A DNA stretch of 64,000 nt from Fonsecaea monophora (GCF_001642475.1 NW_019173952.1:248001-312000); one strand, 5' to 3'; counted from the stretch's first letter, positions 9,972 to 21,736 are shown. Made by a program: numbers and translations. Notes: generated from the sequence alone by a model not told the origin.

Positions 9972-10976
9972 TCAAAAGGTATCGCCTTCCAGTTTCATCG
10001 ACATTGCTCTGTCGGATGGGTGTCCCGTATCCTGCGACTGAATGCACATCTTCGAGAAAGTAGTTGTATGTTGAGGCGTCTGAGAGAGGCAGAACATGCG
10101 GTAGGTGGGCGAGGAGCTGTCAGGTAACGCATCGCCAATGTCAAGAGCCTGACCATCGATACCGCATGATCTAGTGTCTTTCGCGATATGAGAACCTGAA
10201 CCGGCCTTAGCTGATGTCGCCCGTTCTCGTGAAAAGCTGATTTCCGCTGTTGTCATCTGAATCTCATCAGCCCAGCGAACGGATTTTGGGGTTGGAGAAG
10301 TCGAGCTCATGCTTATTCTCCTTGACCTGGTCTCGCTGGACAGAGGAAGCTGCCCCCGTGGAGATCCCTTCAACAATGGTGGAGACCTGGAGAGGGCGGA
10401 GCGGAGCGGTCCGATAGCATTTTGCACCGAACCTCGCGTTGTCCAAGGTTTCGCGGATGGATCACTCTTTGTGGTTGACATCCGCCGCGGTGAGCCATAG
10501 ATGCTGATCCTTGTTACGGGTACCGAAAGGTTGGACGAAAGGTAGCGAGAAGTTCGGCTTTGACTTTGCAATTGCGACTTGTCGCTATATCGCAGACCGG
10601 ATCTCTTCGAGTTGTTTTTAACGCAAGAAATATCCACTTCCTCGTCCTCGTCCTTCCCACCCTCGAAGACGTAGAGCTCCCCATGTCCTTCCCATAACTT
10701 TGTATCATGGTGCCTAAGATAGACAGCCAGGCCACCCAAAGCACCGATGAGGAGGCAGACGAGACTGCCCAGAACCAACAATGAAATAAGGATGCCTTTG
10801 ACAAATCCTATTTCAATAATTCGATAAAACGTTTCCTGGACAAGTTCGAGAAAGGAGAGAGGGCCGGGGTCAGGTTCAATGATTGGAGGGACAGAGGATG
10901 TAAGGACTCGGGGGCAAGGAAAAAGAACGAATACAAAGGAAAGACGGAGAGGTATAACGTGTCGCGAAGACATCAT
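9972..10976 (-). CDS. Single-pass membrane protein with disordered tail
   Basis: A 334-residue protein I do not recognise. Residues 1-26 are signal-like (VIPLRLSFVFVLFPCPRVL). A strong membrane segment spans about 60-87 (GILISLLVLGSLVCLLIG). An acidic patch (GGKDEDEEVDISC) follows, then about 200 Ser/Arg/Thr-rich, probably disordered residues. Near residue 231 is KSVRWADE, which fits the protein phosphatase 1 docking consensus (RVxF type). A lumenal N-terminus and cytosolic tail would follow if the signal is cleaved. It is transcribed divergently from the large disordered-protein gene to its right. The single exon and good signal sequence support a real gene; function is unknown. Confidence 0.65.
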   Translation of the reverse strand: MMSSRHVIPLRLSFVFVLFPCPRVLTSSVPPIIEPDPGPLSFLELVQETFYRIIEIGFVKGILISLLVLGSLVCLLIGALGGLAVYLRHHDTKLWEGHGELYVFEGGKDEDEEVDISCVKNNSKRSGLRYSDKSQLQSQSRTSRYLSSNLSVPVTRISIYGSPRRMSTTKSDPSAKPWTTRGSVQNAIGPLRSALSRSPPLLKGSPRGQLPLSSETRSRRISMSSTSPTPKSVRWADEIQMTTAEISFSRERATSAKAGSGSHIAKDTRSCGIDGQALDIGDALPDSSSPTYRMFCLSQTPQHTTTFSKMCIQSQDTGHPSDRAMSMKLEGDTF

Positions 10977-12236
10977 GAATTGGAGGGAGTGTGGACAACC
11001 ATAGATGTTGGGAACTGAGAGGGAAAAGTATCCTTTTGAGAGGCTGAAGAGTCAGCGCGGAAAGGAAATTCACACGCATACTTGGGCTGGCAGACGTTCG
11101 AACTGCGGTGAGCATCTGACAGCAGTCGTGTATGCAGCCCTGCGCAAATCCATAGAGGCACGCGGTTGTGGTGTTTGTACACAATTGTTTCTGGCCCCCC
11201 TTGTCTGTGCCTTGGGGCTGAAGCTGAGACCCAACCGTGTGCACCACGGAATGTGGCGAGTGACGGAGAGGGAATGCGAATGAAATCATGCTTCGGTCGC
11301 CCCAAGGGGTGAGGGTATTAATGGTAGTACTAGGAGATACACTTTTATTTCCGGCGGCTCTCATCAATGCGCACGTACTGGGAGGAGGAATTCAGGGGTT
11401 AATGCACACCGAAATCATGGTAGGGATCAAAAGGGATCAAAAGGAGGTTGCTGCACGATGAATGATGGGCGCAGAGTGAAGACTGAGGATGATGGAGCTG
11501 TACCTGAATCCTGTGTGACTTCGGCTGAGCTGCCCTTCATCATTCAGCCGCCGTCGCTGCTCAGCTGCGATTCGTCCAGCTTCTCTTCCCAGATCCTGGT
11601 CTTCGTCGTTTCTCTCTTCACCTTTCGCATCACTATTTGAATCCAATATTCAATCTTCGGCTCACTTCACAAGGCTTGGTATCCGCCGACATATCTCGTA
11701 TTCACTCACCGTTACCTTGTCCAAGGCGGTCGCAACGCACCTTCCTCGCTCGACGTCGCCCGTGTCTGTACGAGCAGACAATCCCCGTCAGGCGCTTGTC
11801 AATACTTCTGTCAAAGGCCTCGACTGCTCCTCGGCGGCAGATCTAGCCCAAGACGCTGTATCTTCGAACCAGAGGCTCTCATCCACATAGTAATCTACCG
11901 GCGGTCGGTCTATAGCGCCTACCGATCGATGTGGGAGCCAATTGACTGAATGATTCCTCCTAACCGCAACGGCAGACAGTCTTGAACTCCTGCGCACCAG
12001 CAGCTGCGGACCTGTCGCACTTCGCGTCACGCACCCAGCCATTCGTCACGCCTCACGAATCCTTCAAAGCTCCGAGGTCCCCCTGTCTTCACTCTCAAAA
12101 CGTCCTCCTGAATATCCGAACCGCCTCCCCATGCCCTGAGGTGCAACCGCAGATTTCGCTCTGCCCCCGTGGCCATATGTCGCAATGAAAAGGTGGAACC
12201 ATTGAGACTCTTTCAATGCTATAAATCCGTTCTCGG
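10977..12236. other. Divergent promoter region with CT-rich leader
   Basis: This separates two divergent genes. From about 11,500 the plus strand is rich in C and T, typical of fungal promoters and leaders. The right end carries several tiny upstream ORFs, listed separately. Confidence 0.5.
12131..12224 (+). promoter_or_regulatory. Cluster of minimal upstream ORFs
   Basis: Four very short ATG-stop frames precede the main ATG at 12,237: MP (12131), MSQ (12178), MKRWNH (12185) and ML (12216). If these bases are in the mature mRNA they should lower or regulate translation of the downstream protein. If a 5' leader intron removes them they are irrelevant; the transcript start is unknown. Confidence 0.4.
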
Positions 12237-14975
12237 ATGGGGAGGACCATCGAATACACCATTATGGGGCCGGCCAGAGATGCCCCGGGTCAATCTCCTC
12301 CTTCAGCCTCCAGCTCGCTACCCTTTCGCAATGGATCCAGAGCCGGCTCGACCAACCTCAGAACCCTTTACCGCATCTCAGCGCAGGATGTTGCTGACCA
12401 CCAGCCGGAAGAACACTCTTACCACTCTGTGTCTACGGTCTTACCTACCTCACCAAACCTCCCTCCTACACCCCCTGGCGCAAATAATGAAACCAGCCCA
12501 TCGGCACCAGAAGAGGCGGCTTCATCTTCAGATGCTGCTGTGTTTAGATCCAGCTTGGTGACGCCCATAAACCAGAACAGCCCGCCGACCCCTGACAACA
12601 CTCCTCCTCGGGAACGTTACGGGGCACTTCCCCGGCGCCCATTGCTAGACCCACAACCATCCATAGCCTCAACGCATGCAGAATCCTTCAAGACCGCTAA
12701 TGAAGACTTCACGTCAGAAGGAGAATCTGATCCTTATACGCCACGCCCGGATAATGGCTTCAAATGGCCATTGAGTTCCATTGACAGGTTTGGAGCAGCT
12801 TCCCATCGTCTGCGACACAGCTCTTTGCCTAGATCACCTCTGGCCGAGCTTTACGGAGTACACACTGCTGTCAGTCAGTCTCCAGAACCTTTAGTCGATC
12901 ATTCGCATGTGAATCCCAGTAAGACCCATGGGGTGCCAGAGGCGTACCCTCAGAATCAGACATCGGGATTGAGTGGCGACGCACTTTTCGACAACGAGGA
13001 AATCCGCACACATCTTGACCCCCCTCAATTGTCTCTAGCTGAGGAAACCGAATCAACTCATCTTGTTCGGCACAGCACTGTCCAGTCCGATTTGAAACGG
13101 GGCAAGAGTTTACGCGAAAGGCTTTTGGAGGCGCAGAGCCAGGATCCATCGGCATCGACTGAGAAGTTTGCAAACATCATCGGGTGGAACAATTCCGTGC
13201 CAATCGATGATGAAGTAGCCAGAGATCGACAAGTGGAAGTCGATGACAATCGACGTTTTTCGGGTATCTCTACAACTTCGACTGTGGAAGCATACGTCTT
13301 CGAACAAAACTCTTTGCCGCGACGAAAAACGACGTTGCGCCATGTCAGCAAGCACCAATCCCTTCGTTCTGTAAGCTCACCCTTGCCAGCGTCGAACAGG
13401 AACTCTATGAATTCCGCTTCAGACTCACCTCATCGTCTTGTTCACAAAAAGGCGAGACTGAGCAATCAAAATCGCTGGAGTTTTGGATCTGAAGTATCGA
13501 GATCTTACAGCCTGGCATCAAGCGCGGTGCTCCCCAAGACTGAAGTGATTCGCGTGGCAGTGATTCCGGAGAGAAGCTCCTCCTTGAGTTCATCTGCTCA
13601 CACCAGTCAGCGGCAATCGCTTTCGAACAGTTCTGGACCTTCTCAATTTCGCAAGACGTCCGACAACCCACCCTCTTCCTGGCAACACAAAAGGGCGTTT
13701 TCTGAGTCTTCTGACCGTGGTAGGGAACAACACCAAGCCCCTCTGATACCTCCTCGTAGCTCCTCACTGTCAGCACCTACATCCAGAAGCACGTCACGAG
13801 CCAACTCTATCACTTCAGAGCATCTGCACGTACGCAGACAACAAGCCGAGAAGGACTTACGCAAGACCTTGGACAGGATGGAATCGGAACGACTTGTCAA
13901 TAGCCTGAGAGACTGGGAGGTTATAGATGGAAATCAGCGACTCGACAGATCTTCGGGGACTTCTAAGCCGCAATCCTCCACGCTTCCGAGCAATCTGAAA
14001 GGTGTTTCTGCTGGCGAAGGTGAGGCAATATCAAACCCGCTAGGTTTGGTGATGCCCGGAACAAAGGAATGGGCGGCACTCCGACCACCATCTATCTTCG
14101 ACACACCCTTCTCACAACCTTCTTTCCAGTCAGGATCTCCTGAGATCAATGAAGCGCGGGCGATCAACTACTTCCCCCACAATAACTATTCTGTGCAGCT
14201 CATTGAACCGTTTCCTGTAGCGGAGTCAAAAGCGGTCCAGGAGGTACAGAAGCAAAAACTTCCAGAAATCGAAGTAGAGTCACCGTTGCGCAACCCTCGA
14301 CAGCCGCCTGAGCCACCACAATTCAAGCTGATTCCACCCACTCCTGCTGATGAGGAAGTCAAGAAGCAGTTGGGGGAAGACAGAATCGATACTGTTCAAC
14401 GGCCTGGCGGTTCTCGACGACGGTCCGAATCATTGATGAGCTCCATTTCACGCAATTTGAGCCTTAAAAACGCGCGCAATCGCAAGGCTGATCAGGATCT
14501 CGATGGAAGCCTGCATCCATTCTGGCGGCCTCGCGCCTTTTGGGACGACGTCGATAATGCTCGCCCTGAATCGCAACCTCAGGAACGGTCTCTGGATCGT
14601 GAAATCGTGAACAATTCTCTTGGATTGCCTCAGGAGAGGACGGTCATAATGGGTCCAGTATCCCTGATCCGACGAATATCGCAGCGACGCAAGCAGAAGA
14701 GAGGGATTGTGAAACAATCCAGCCATTCCAGTCTCGCTAGGTTGCAAGCGAGCCGTAAACTACACAAGTTGTCTGGCTCGGCACTGCGGTTGCATATCTC
14801 CTTGGTAGGGATTAAAAATATTCAAGAAAGGCTGTTGAATGCCAAACAACGTAAAGAGGACGAGAAGAGAGAACGGCGACGGGCCGACCTTCGACGCAGC
14901 ATTGGAGCTTACGTGATTTCACAAGGAGACTCGAGATTCCCAGCCAGCAATACGAGCCTTTCCCGAGATGTCTGA
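12237..14975 (+). CDS. Large disordered fungal protein with HPFWRPR motif
   Basis: A 912-residue single-exon protein of unknown function. Most of it is Ser/Pro/Arg-rich and probably disordered. A charged helical stretch lies near residues 525-560 (RRQQAEKDLRKTLDRMESER). Near residue 760 is HPFWRPRAFWDD, a short aromatic motif that I believe recurs in fungal-specific hypothetical proteins. It is followed by a basic segment (RRISQRRKQKRG) and a C-terminal charged helix (ERLLNAKQRKEDEKRERRR). No enzyme or membrane domain is visible. The first Met of the frame is used; a second lies nine residues later (MGPARD). Basic clusters could give nuclear or membrane association, which is speculation. Confidence 0.75.
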   Translation: MGRTIEYTIMGPARDAPGQSPPSASSSLPFRNGSRAGSTNLRTLYRISAQDVADHQPEEHSYHSVSTVLPTSPNLPPTPPGANNETSPSAPEEAASSSDAAVFRSSLVTPINQNSPPTPDNTPPRERYGALPRRPLLDPQPSIASTHAESFKTANEDFTSEGESDPYTPRPDNGFKWPLSSIDRFGAASHRLRHSSLPRSPLAELYGVHTAVSQSPEPLVDHSHVNPSKTHGVPEAYPQNQTSGLSGDALFDNEEIRTHLDPPQLSLAEETESTHLVRHSTVQSDLKRGKSLRERLLEAQSQDPSASTEKFANIIGWNNSVPIDDEVARDRQVEVDDNRRFSGISTTSTVEAYVFEQNSLPRRKTTLRHVSKHQSLRSVSSPLPASNRNSMNSASDSPHRLVHKKARLSNQNRWSFGSEVSRSYSLASSAVLPKTEVIRVAVIPERSSSLSSSAHTSQRQSLSNSSGPSQFRKTSDNPPSSWQHKRAFSESSDRGREQHQAPLIPPRSSSLSAPTSRSTSRANSITSEHLHVRRQQAEKDLRKTLDRMESERLVNSLRDWEVIDGNQRLDRSSGTSKPQSSTLPSNLKGVSAGEGEAISNPLGLVMPGTKEWAALRPPSIFDTPFSQPSFQSGSPEINEARAINYFPHNNYSVQLIEPFPVAESKAVQEVQKQKLPEIEVESPLRNPRQPPEPPQFKLIPPTPADEEVKKQLGEDRIDTVQRPGGSRRRSESLMSSISRNLSLKNARNRKADQDLDGSLHPFWRPRAFWDDVDNARPESQPQERSLDREIVNNSLGLPQERTVIMGPVSLIRRISQRRKQKRGIVKQSSHSSLARLQASRKLHKLSGSALRLHISLVGIKNIQERLLNAKQRKEDEKRERRRADLRRSIGAYVISQGDSRFPASNTSLSRDV

Positions 14976-15877
14976 GATGTTTTCCAAACAGAATGCTGTT
15001 CTCACACCGTCGGCAGTGGAGCTGGTTTTCCTGCGTCTGGATCGTGTTGATGGACAAGTATGTGGTCGTCATTTCATGTTTGCACGATATCATGTTCGAC
15101 TGTGCTATTTGGGCCCTGGTGGCTATGAATTTCCTTTTCGTTTGGGCGTTTTGGGAGGATGTTTCCGCTGCGTGTTGATTTCTTGCTCGGTCAGAGACAC
15201 TGAAGATTTATGGCACGAACTTGATGTCTTGACGACTGATGATTGGGATGAATTGACGAGCTGTACAACTAGAAAGCACGGCCGAACCAGATGGATGACG
15301 ATTTAGCAATTGATTTCTGTATGATTCATCTCGCCGTCGTATTGTGCCCAACACCAACACCCTTCGTCTCGTTCTCCATCTGCTGCTTCTTCCTGAGATT
15401 CTCAAGCACAACTGAATCAAGGAATGGTTCAGAGGTTATGCTGGAGTCGAAAACGGTTACTGTGAGCCGTCTTGTTAGCCATACATCATTCGCTGATTAA
15501 ATGACTCATAAGATCCATACCGCGCTGGTCTTGGGTCTGTGGTTGGGCGAAGTAGATGGTCGTTCTGGAAGCCGGCACTTTAGGACATTGCTGTGATTTC
15601 TCCAATGAACCCTTTAACAGCTCTCTCTTCTTCTCATCACCCGCCATTGGACTTCTGGGGCGATTCTCTCCTCTCAGATTGTGATGAAAGGGTGCTGATG
15701 GTGTTTTCGGCACGGAAGATCTGGGAATGGTGGCCAATAATAGTCGTCCACCCGCCTCCTTTCCATGATTATTGCAATTTGCCTGCGCCTCCAACTCTAA
15801 AACTATCTGCGCAGCTGCGTGCCAACCGCTACGGCTCACCCAGACATCCATCTTATCTTATCTCTTAGCAAAGTTGA
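14976..15877. other. Intergenic region between two plus-strand genes
   Basis: Contains the 3' end of the disordered-protein gene and the promoter of the Zn2Cys6 gene. No supported gene. An unseen 5' exon of the transcription factor could lie near the right end. Confidence 0.45.
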
Positions 15878-18372
15878 TTGCGATATCGGATGGCGACCGC
15901 AGCGTGGACAATACCAATCCAAACCCTCATCGGCCTGGAAATTGGCGACGATTTCAACCTGGCTTCTACATCTGCCGCGAGCCCGGGCGATGGCCCTGGT
16001 ACGGCCTATACCAGTCCGACTCAGAGCCACAAGAGAAATGCCTCCATTGCAGGCTTCGACAGCTCCCCCGCGAGCCTTGAGTCACCAGATCACAATGGTG
16101 ATGAACACATGCGTGATGGCAGGCGGAGGCCGGTGAAAAGAGCTTGCAATGAGTGTCGGCAGCAGAAGGTGAGCCTTGATGCAATGGATTGCGTGCGCGC
16201 TACGAAGGGTTGTCGCAGGACACCACCTCATGCCTGAAGTGGTGCGACCGACTTTTCCGCTGCCCCTCGTGGACTGTGCGTCGAATCACTGTGGTGGTTG
16301 TGCCGAGCCCTCACGATCTCTTCTCCAGTCCATGTGGCTTCTGTGCTAACAGTGTTTCTCTGCAGCTGCGATGCGATGTCGTTCAGGAACCTTTCCAGAC
16401 GTGTACCCGTTGTAAGCGACTCAATCTCGACTGCAAAATCGAGGACAATTTCAAGAGGATTGGCAAGAGATCACGAAATGCAGAAATGGAACGCGAGATC
16501 ATCGAGCTGCGCAAGCAGGTGGCTGCACAAAAGCATACCGCAGGTGTGGCAAACGGTTCGCACACAAATGGAGGTGCCAATCTGCAGGTATCACCCTCAG
16601 CAGACGGGACCTTCACTTCAGATGCTGCCGCCGCAGGGTTACTTGACTTGAGAGGTGGTGGTTCAGGCAGACCCATCTTCACACGGTTGGAAGAGGTGTC
16701 CCTGACCATCGACCGGGCGCAGGAGCTCTTTCAACGTTTCTTCACGTTTCATCACCCTTTTCTTCCCTTTCTCAACCCCGATAGAACCCCCGAAGAATAC
16801 TACGCTCGATCACCTTTGCTGTTTTGGACAATTATTTCAGTGGGTGCTCGGCACTACACCCCAGAGCCAGACCTTTATGGCTCCCTGACTGGACCGGTGA
16901 TGCGGCTTGTCTGGTCGTTTATCGCAGATGTACCTCAAAACTATCATATTGTTAAGGCCCTCATCTTACTCTGTGCTTGGCCTCTGCCCACCAGCAGCAC
17001 CTCGACAGACCCAACCTTCATGCTCTGTGGAATGATGATGCAGATTGCCTTACAAATCGGTCTACATCGTCCAACGCATGCTCAAGACTTCTCCAAATTT
17101 CGGGTGGAACTTCGAGAAGTGGAACTACAAGATCGAGTGGTGGTTTGGAGTGTGTGCAACATTGTCGCTCAGAGAATATGTACGGCATATGGGCAGCCAC
17201 CTCTCAGTATTTACGATTGGACTCTTGGACCTAAACCGATTGAGACCAACCCAAACTACGAACTGCCAGCTCCCATCTTCAATCGGTTGCTGATCGAAAA
17301 ATTTGTGGACAAGGTCTCCAGGACGCTTTACATGAATCCCCACGATCCCGTTGGGCTTGCCACTGATACGGAGCGCCCTACCTACGTTTCGTTTCTCGCA
17401 CATGAGCTGGAGGAACTTGAGGACAGGTTACGGAAGGATACGTCACCAATAACCAAGGTATACCTCAAGGCAGCCGCTCTGCATATGAGATTGAGTGCCT
17501 TTTTCTCACCGTCCTCGCTGCCTTCATACCGGACCGACATGTTAAAGCTATACTATGCCACGACTGACTTCCTTGAGACGTGTCTCAGCCTAGAGTCCAA
17601 CGTCAGTGTGAACCTACCTTCAAGCTACTCACACGGCTTATCGCTGTCGCATGCAACGAACTACATATTCCACATGATGCTCGGCGCTGGCTTTTCCCTT
17701 CTCAAACTCATGCACAACTTTCTGGGCGAACACGAACTCGATACCAAAGGAGCATCTGAACTCCTCTCGAGAACGGTGTGGGCGCTACGAAATATGAGTG
17801 TGGTGGAGAACGATCTTGCAGAGCGCCTGTCGGAGGTTTTGGCCCAAGTCTGGAAAAGTGGAAGAGTTCGCGCAGAGCCGAATCGCAACAACATTGGCGA
17901 GGGCGGCCCCGATGACAGTCTGCAACTCAAGGTCAAGTGTCGAATGTCCATGTCTGTGGTGTTTGATTCGGTGTGGCAGTGGCGGCAAAACTTTCATTTC
18001 CGAGGGGGAAAACCTTCTGATAGTACGGGTAACCCTAGTTCATTCGAGGGTGATGCTGACCGAGCGGCAGTGAGGCAGCGAAATCCCACCCTCGAGCAAC
18101 CCGACAATCAGATCATCATACCGGCATCAAGTTTGGACTCGAAGCCTACGGTAAACGACCCCATGTTGGCGAACTCCACCATTGTGCCTGGTATGGCTGG
18201 GATGGCTACTGGAATGGTCGACGACGCCGGGATGGACTTTGGCGAGGCAAGCTACGATGTCTTTGATCCGTTAAACTGGATGCTGGACGGTATAGTGGAT
18301 TTTCCCTATAATTTCAACAGCGTGCAGGGGAGTGATCTGACGGGCGGGGATGCACTTGGGGGAGGATTGTAA
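15878..18372 (+). CDS. Zn2Cys6 transcription factor (Leu3/War1-like cluster)
   Basis: Two exons, 15878-16168 and 16366-18372, give about 765 residues. The 197-nt intron (GTGAGC...CTAAC...CTGCAG) splits the zinc cluster. The joined cluster reads C-NE-C-RQQKLR-C, a ten-residue loop (DVVQEPFQTC-TR-C) and KRLNLD-C, a complete six-cysteine set resembling the Leu3/War1 type. It is followed by the linker FKRIGKRSRNAEMEREI and a short coiled coil. The middle homology region covers roughly residues 180-600, with a Pro/Gly/Met-rich acidic tail. The protein should bind DNA as a dimer and activate target genes. Its nearest neighbour downstream, same strand, is a purine/cytosine-type permease. The N-terminus is uncertain: MRYRMATA offers two Mets, and a further 5' exon is possible. 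Confidence 0.88.
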
Positions 18373-19612
18373 TATTCGACGATTGGGGGCGCTGATTGGT
18401 CCTTGCGGTCATTGTCGAATGGGGGGTTTGACGTCTTCTATTTTTGACATAGATATCCCAGATGATTTACGCAAAATTGATTGTCTAATCTGAAATTAGA
18501 GTCCAGAGTGCTATACAGGTTGACAGAGGTAGGCGTGAAACACTACACGGAAGTTACCATTATTGTACGAAGTACGGAGTACAGGAGCGTTATTGTACTC
18601 GTACACGACGTTGTGCGGATTGATCTATTGGATCTCTACTGCCACATGGCCGCTCCCTTCACCTTAGCCTTACAATTTCACCCTGGTTTCGTCCCCTTCT
18701 TGACACTGCTAGGGCTTCTGCGCCTGAATTTACGTCAACTTCACGGGCCACCATCACCAGCGCCACGAGCCGACGATTCAGCTAGCACAGAAGAAAGATC
18801 AGAGAAGCAGTCGATGCGCTCTGGACTCAGATCAGCCCGGCCTCCGGCGACCAGCCTGACCAATATGCATTGCTGAGGGACAGTTCATTGGCCAGAGACA
18901 AGAGCAGCCACAGTTGCTTATCTCTGTCTCCAAGCAACGGGCCAAGCGTCAAGCTGCACGCTTATTGCCCTCTTTCCAGAAGCAGCGAAGCTGCCCTCGA
19001 TCTACCCCTTCAAACTTCCCCACGCACCGTGAGGTCCTCGATATGGACAATACAGCCGGTGGCCCCAAGGTGAAGGCGATCTCCGGTCTTCCACGCGAGT
19101 CAGAGAACGGCTCTGAGCGCGGGAAACGTCTCCTCTATTTCTTGACAGGCATTGAAAAGAGCAGGGATGCAGAAGAACAAATTCAGAGGTAGCTCAGCTG
19201 GTTTCGTGAATGACTTGGCGGACATATTGTCAGACCGATCCATGCCCACACCCGCAGGCCATCGGGCTCGACCGCATTGGTCGAAGTAGACCCCATGTCG
19301 GTGCGAGGGCGGACAGCTCCAGAGTCCAAGGCTCTTATCTCGAAGATCGCACAACACAGTGGGGCACCAAAGATGGAAGGATGTTGATGGTGTCCCCGAC
19401 GCCCAGAGTGACGGCGCCCTCCATCTGAACCAGTTGTGGCAACTGCCGATATGAAATGCTATATTACTTCACGTTCCTCTGGCCTTCTTCAGGCTCAGAT
19501 GCTTCGAATCTCCCTGCTTCGTCTTGCCGGCCCTTAAGCTTCTTTGTCTTCGCTTCTTCTACGGGCTTACGTCTTGTCCACAAGCGATCCGCGGGAGTTT
19601 GGCTCTAGCACA
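18373..19612. other. Intergenic region upstream of the NCS1 permease
   Basis: Probable terminator of the transcription factor and promoter of the permease. No frame is convincing. A tRNA-like A-box word near 19,188 was examined and rejected. Confidence 0.45.
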
Positions 19613-21244
19613 ATGGCTTCCTACGAAAAGAACGGCTACGATGTCGAATACCAATATCCTGTCTCCACGGGCGAGAAACACCACTCGGTCGTGCCTCCAG
19701 ATACCTCAGGCGCCGTCCATGGGGAGTCATTCGTCGTTGGTGATTCCACCTATGCAAAACTACAACGTCTTGCAGGACGGTTCCATATTGAACAGCGAGG
19801 TATTGAAAGAGTCCCTGAGGATGAACGGACGGACAAGAGTACATTTAAGGTCGGCACCATGGTATGTCTAGCTGTCCCCCCTGCTCCCCGAAACTTTGTT
19901 TGTCACAGAGCCTTGTACCTGACGTGAAAATAGTGGCTCGCTGCCAACATGGTCGTCTCTTCCTTCGCCATTGGTGTCCTTGCTGTGCCCGTTTTCGCAC
20001 TGGGCTTTGTCGACTCGGTGCTTACAATTTTCTTCATCAACTTGCTGGGTATTATCCCAGTATGCTTTTTCTCCACCTTTGGCCCTCGATTCGGTATGCG
20101 CCAGATGATCCTCGGGCGATTCTGGTTCGGGTATTACGGCGTCAAGATTATTTCGATCTTCAATTGTTTGGCATGTCTTGGTTGGTCTTCTGTCAATGTC
20201 ATAGTAGGCGCCCAGTTCCTCCGAGCAGTCAACGACGACGTACCCGCCGCAGCTGCCATTATCGTTTTGGCCGCAGGAACCTTTATCATCACCTTGTTCG
20301 GCTACAAGATCGTGCACATCTACGAGATGGTGTCCTGGATACCTTCCTTCATTATTCTCCTCATCACGTTGGGCGTGTTTGCCCATCGGGGAGACTTTGT
20401 CAACATTCCAATGGGTAGTGGCGAAGGCGAAGCAGGCTCGGTCTTGTCCTTTGCTGCTTCGATTTTCGGATTTGCCACGGGCTGGGCTTCCTACGCCAGC
20501 GATTACACATGCTATCAACCTGTCAGCACTCCACGGACCAAGGTCTTCTTCTATGTATTCTGTGGACTTATGTTCCCTTTGTGTTTCACTCAGATGCTGG
20601 GCGTGGCCATTGCGACGGCCATCCCCTCCCACCAGGCGTATTCGGACGCTTACGACAAGAATGCCGTTGGAGGTCTTCTTCACGAAGTGCTTGTTCCGCG
20701 CCTAGGTGGCTTCGGGAGCTTCTGTCTTGTCGTTCTGGCTCTGTCAACAATCGCCAACAACGCACCCAATATCTACTCCCTCACTTTCTCTCTGCAAAAC
20801 CTTACACACTATGCGCAGAGAGTTCCGCGATTCTGTTGGACGCTTGTTGGAACTGTCGTCTACTGCGCCATTGCAATTCCGGGCTTTGACCACTTCGAGT
20901 CGGTGCTGGAGAACTTCATGCTGGTGATTGGCTACTGGCTCGCCATCTACGAAGGTATCGCCTTGCCCGAACACTTCATCTACAAGCGTGGGTTTTCTGG
21001 ATATATCCCAGAGAATTACGACCAGCCGAAGAAGCTGCCTCCCAGCATCGCTGCTTTGAGTGCGTTCCTTTTCGGTGTGCTGGGAGCCGCAATGGGAATG
21101 GCGCAAGTGTGGTACATTGGTCCCATCGGTAAGCTGATCGGGATCGGGTATGGTGGTGATATTGGATTTGAGCTGGCATTCTCCTTCACTGCCGTCACGT
21201 ATGTGCCGCTCAGATGGTTGGAGAGGAGATACTTTCACCGGTGA
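19613..21244 (+). CDS. NCS1 purine/cytosine-type permease (Fcy2/FcyB-like)
   Basis: Exons 19613-19861 and 19934-21244 with a 72-nt intron give 519 residues, normal for nucleobase-cation-symport-1 proteins of the plasma membrane. The N-terminal cytosolic segment ends in the family signature RGIERVPEDERTD. TM1 begins WLAANMVVSSFAIGVL. TM2-TM3 carry FGPRFGMRQMILGRFWFG and LACLGWSSVNVIVGAQ. The TM8 motif ANNAPNIYSLTFSLQ matches the substrate-site region of Fcy-type carriers. About twelve membrane segments can be counted. Proton-coupled uptake of cytosine, adenine, guanine or hypoxanthine is expected from the subfamily; exact specificity cannot be read. The next gene is a sugar porter on the opposite strand, 3' end to 3' end. 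Confidence 0.92.
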
Positions 21245-21736
21245 GACATTGACCTGGATGACCAAGCAAAGGAAAGAGTATTTTGGACCTGGATGGTCAA
21301 ATGGGATAGAAATCCGAATGTGAGAAGGTTAGAAGGGAAGCAAGCGGAGCGAAAAGCATTTCATTAGTTATTGACATGACATGACATTCACTAAGCCTAA
21401 CATGGTCTAGCCTCGTAGCTTCTCCCAACTCGTCTTGTCTCTCGATCTTTTCGTGACGAGGCTGACATTTGCACATTCTCACATTCTCACAATCCCACAT
21501 TCCGAACAGTGCCATGATGGTACGAGGTACGGTTATTGCTCCAAGCTCCGTGAGTCTCATTGTTCCATGGTTCAATCAGATAGTCACATATATTAACAGC
21601 CATCCTACTATTGTCTATGGAGGTCCACCCACAGGGAGACGGGAAGTCTAGATAACTGACGACTAATATCTGCCAATCATCGTTTATTGAGCCCCGGTTA
21701 TGCAGACGAGCAAGGCTACAACCTCTTCAAGACCTA
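21245..21736. other. Convergent intergenic region
   Basis: Lies between the 3' ends of the NCS1 permease and the first sugar porter. No gene seen. Confidence 0.55.

Noticed and set aside
19186..19275. tRNA-like A-box word (GGTAGCTCAGCTGG) with a possible B-box-like word about 75 bases on
   Set aside because: No matching acceptor or T stems could be folded and the B-box word is poor.
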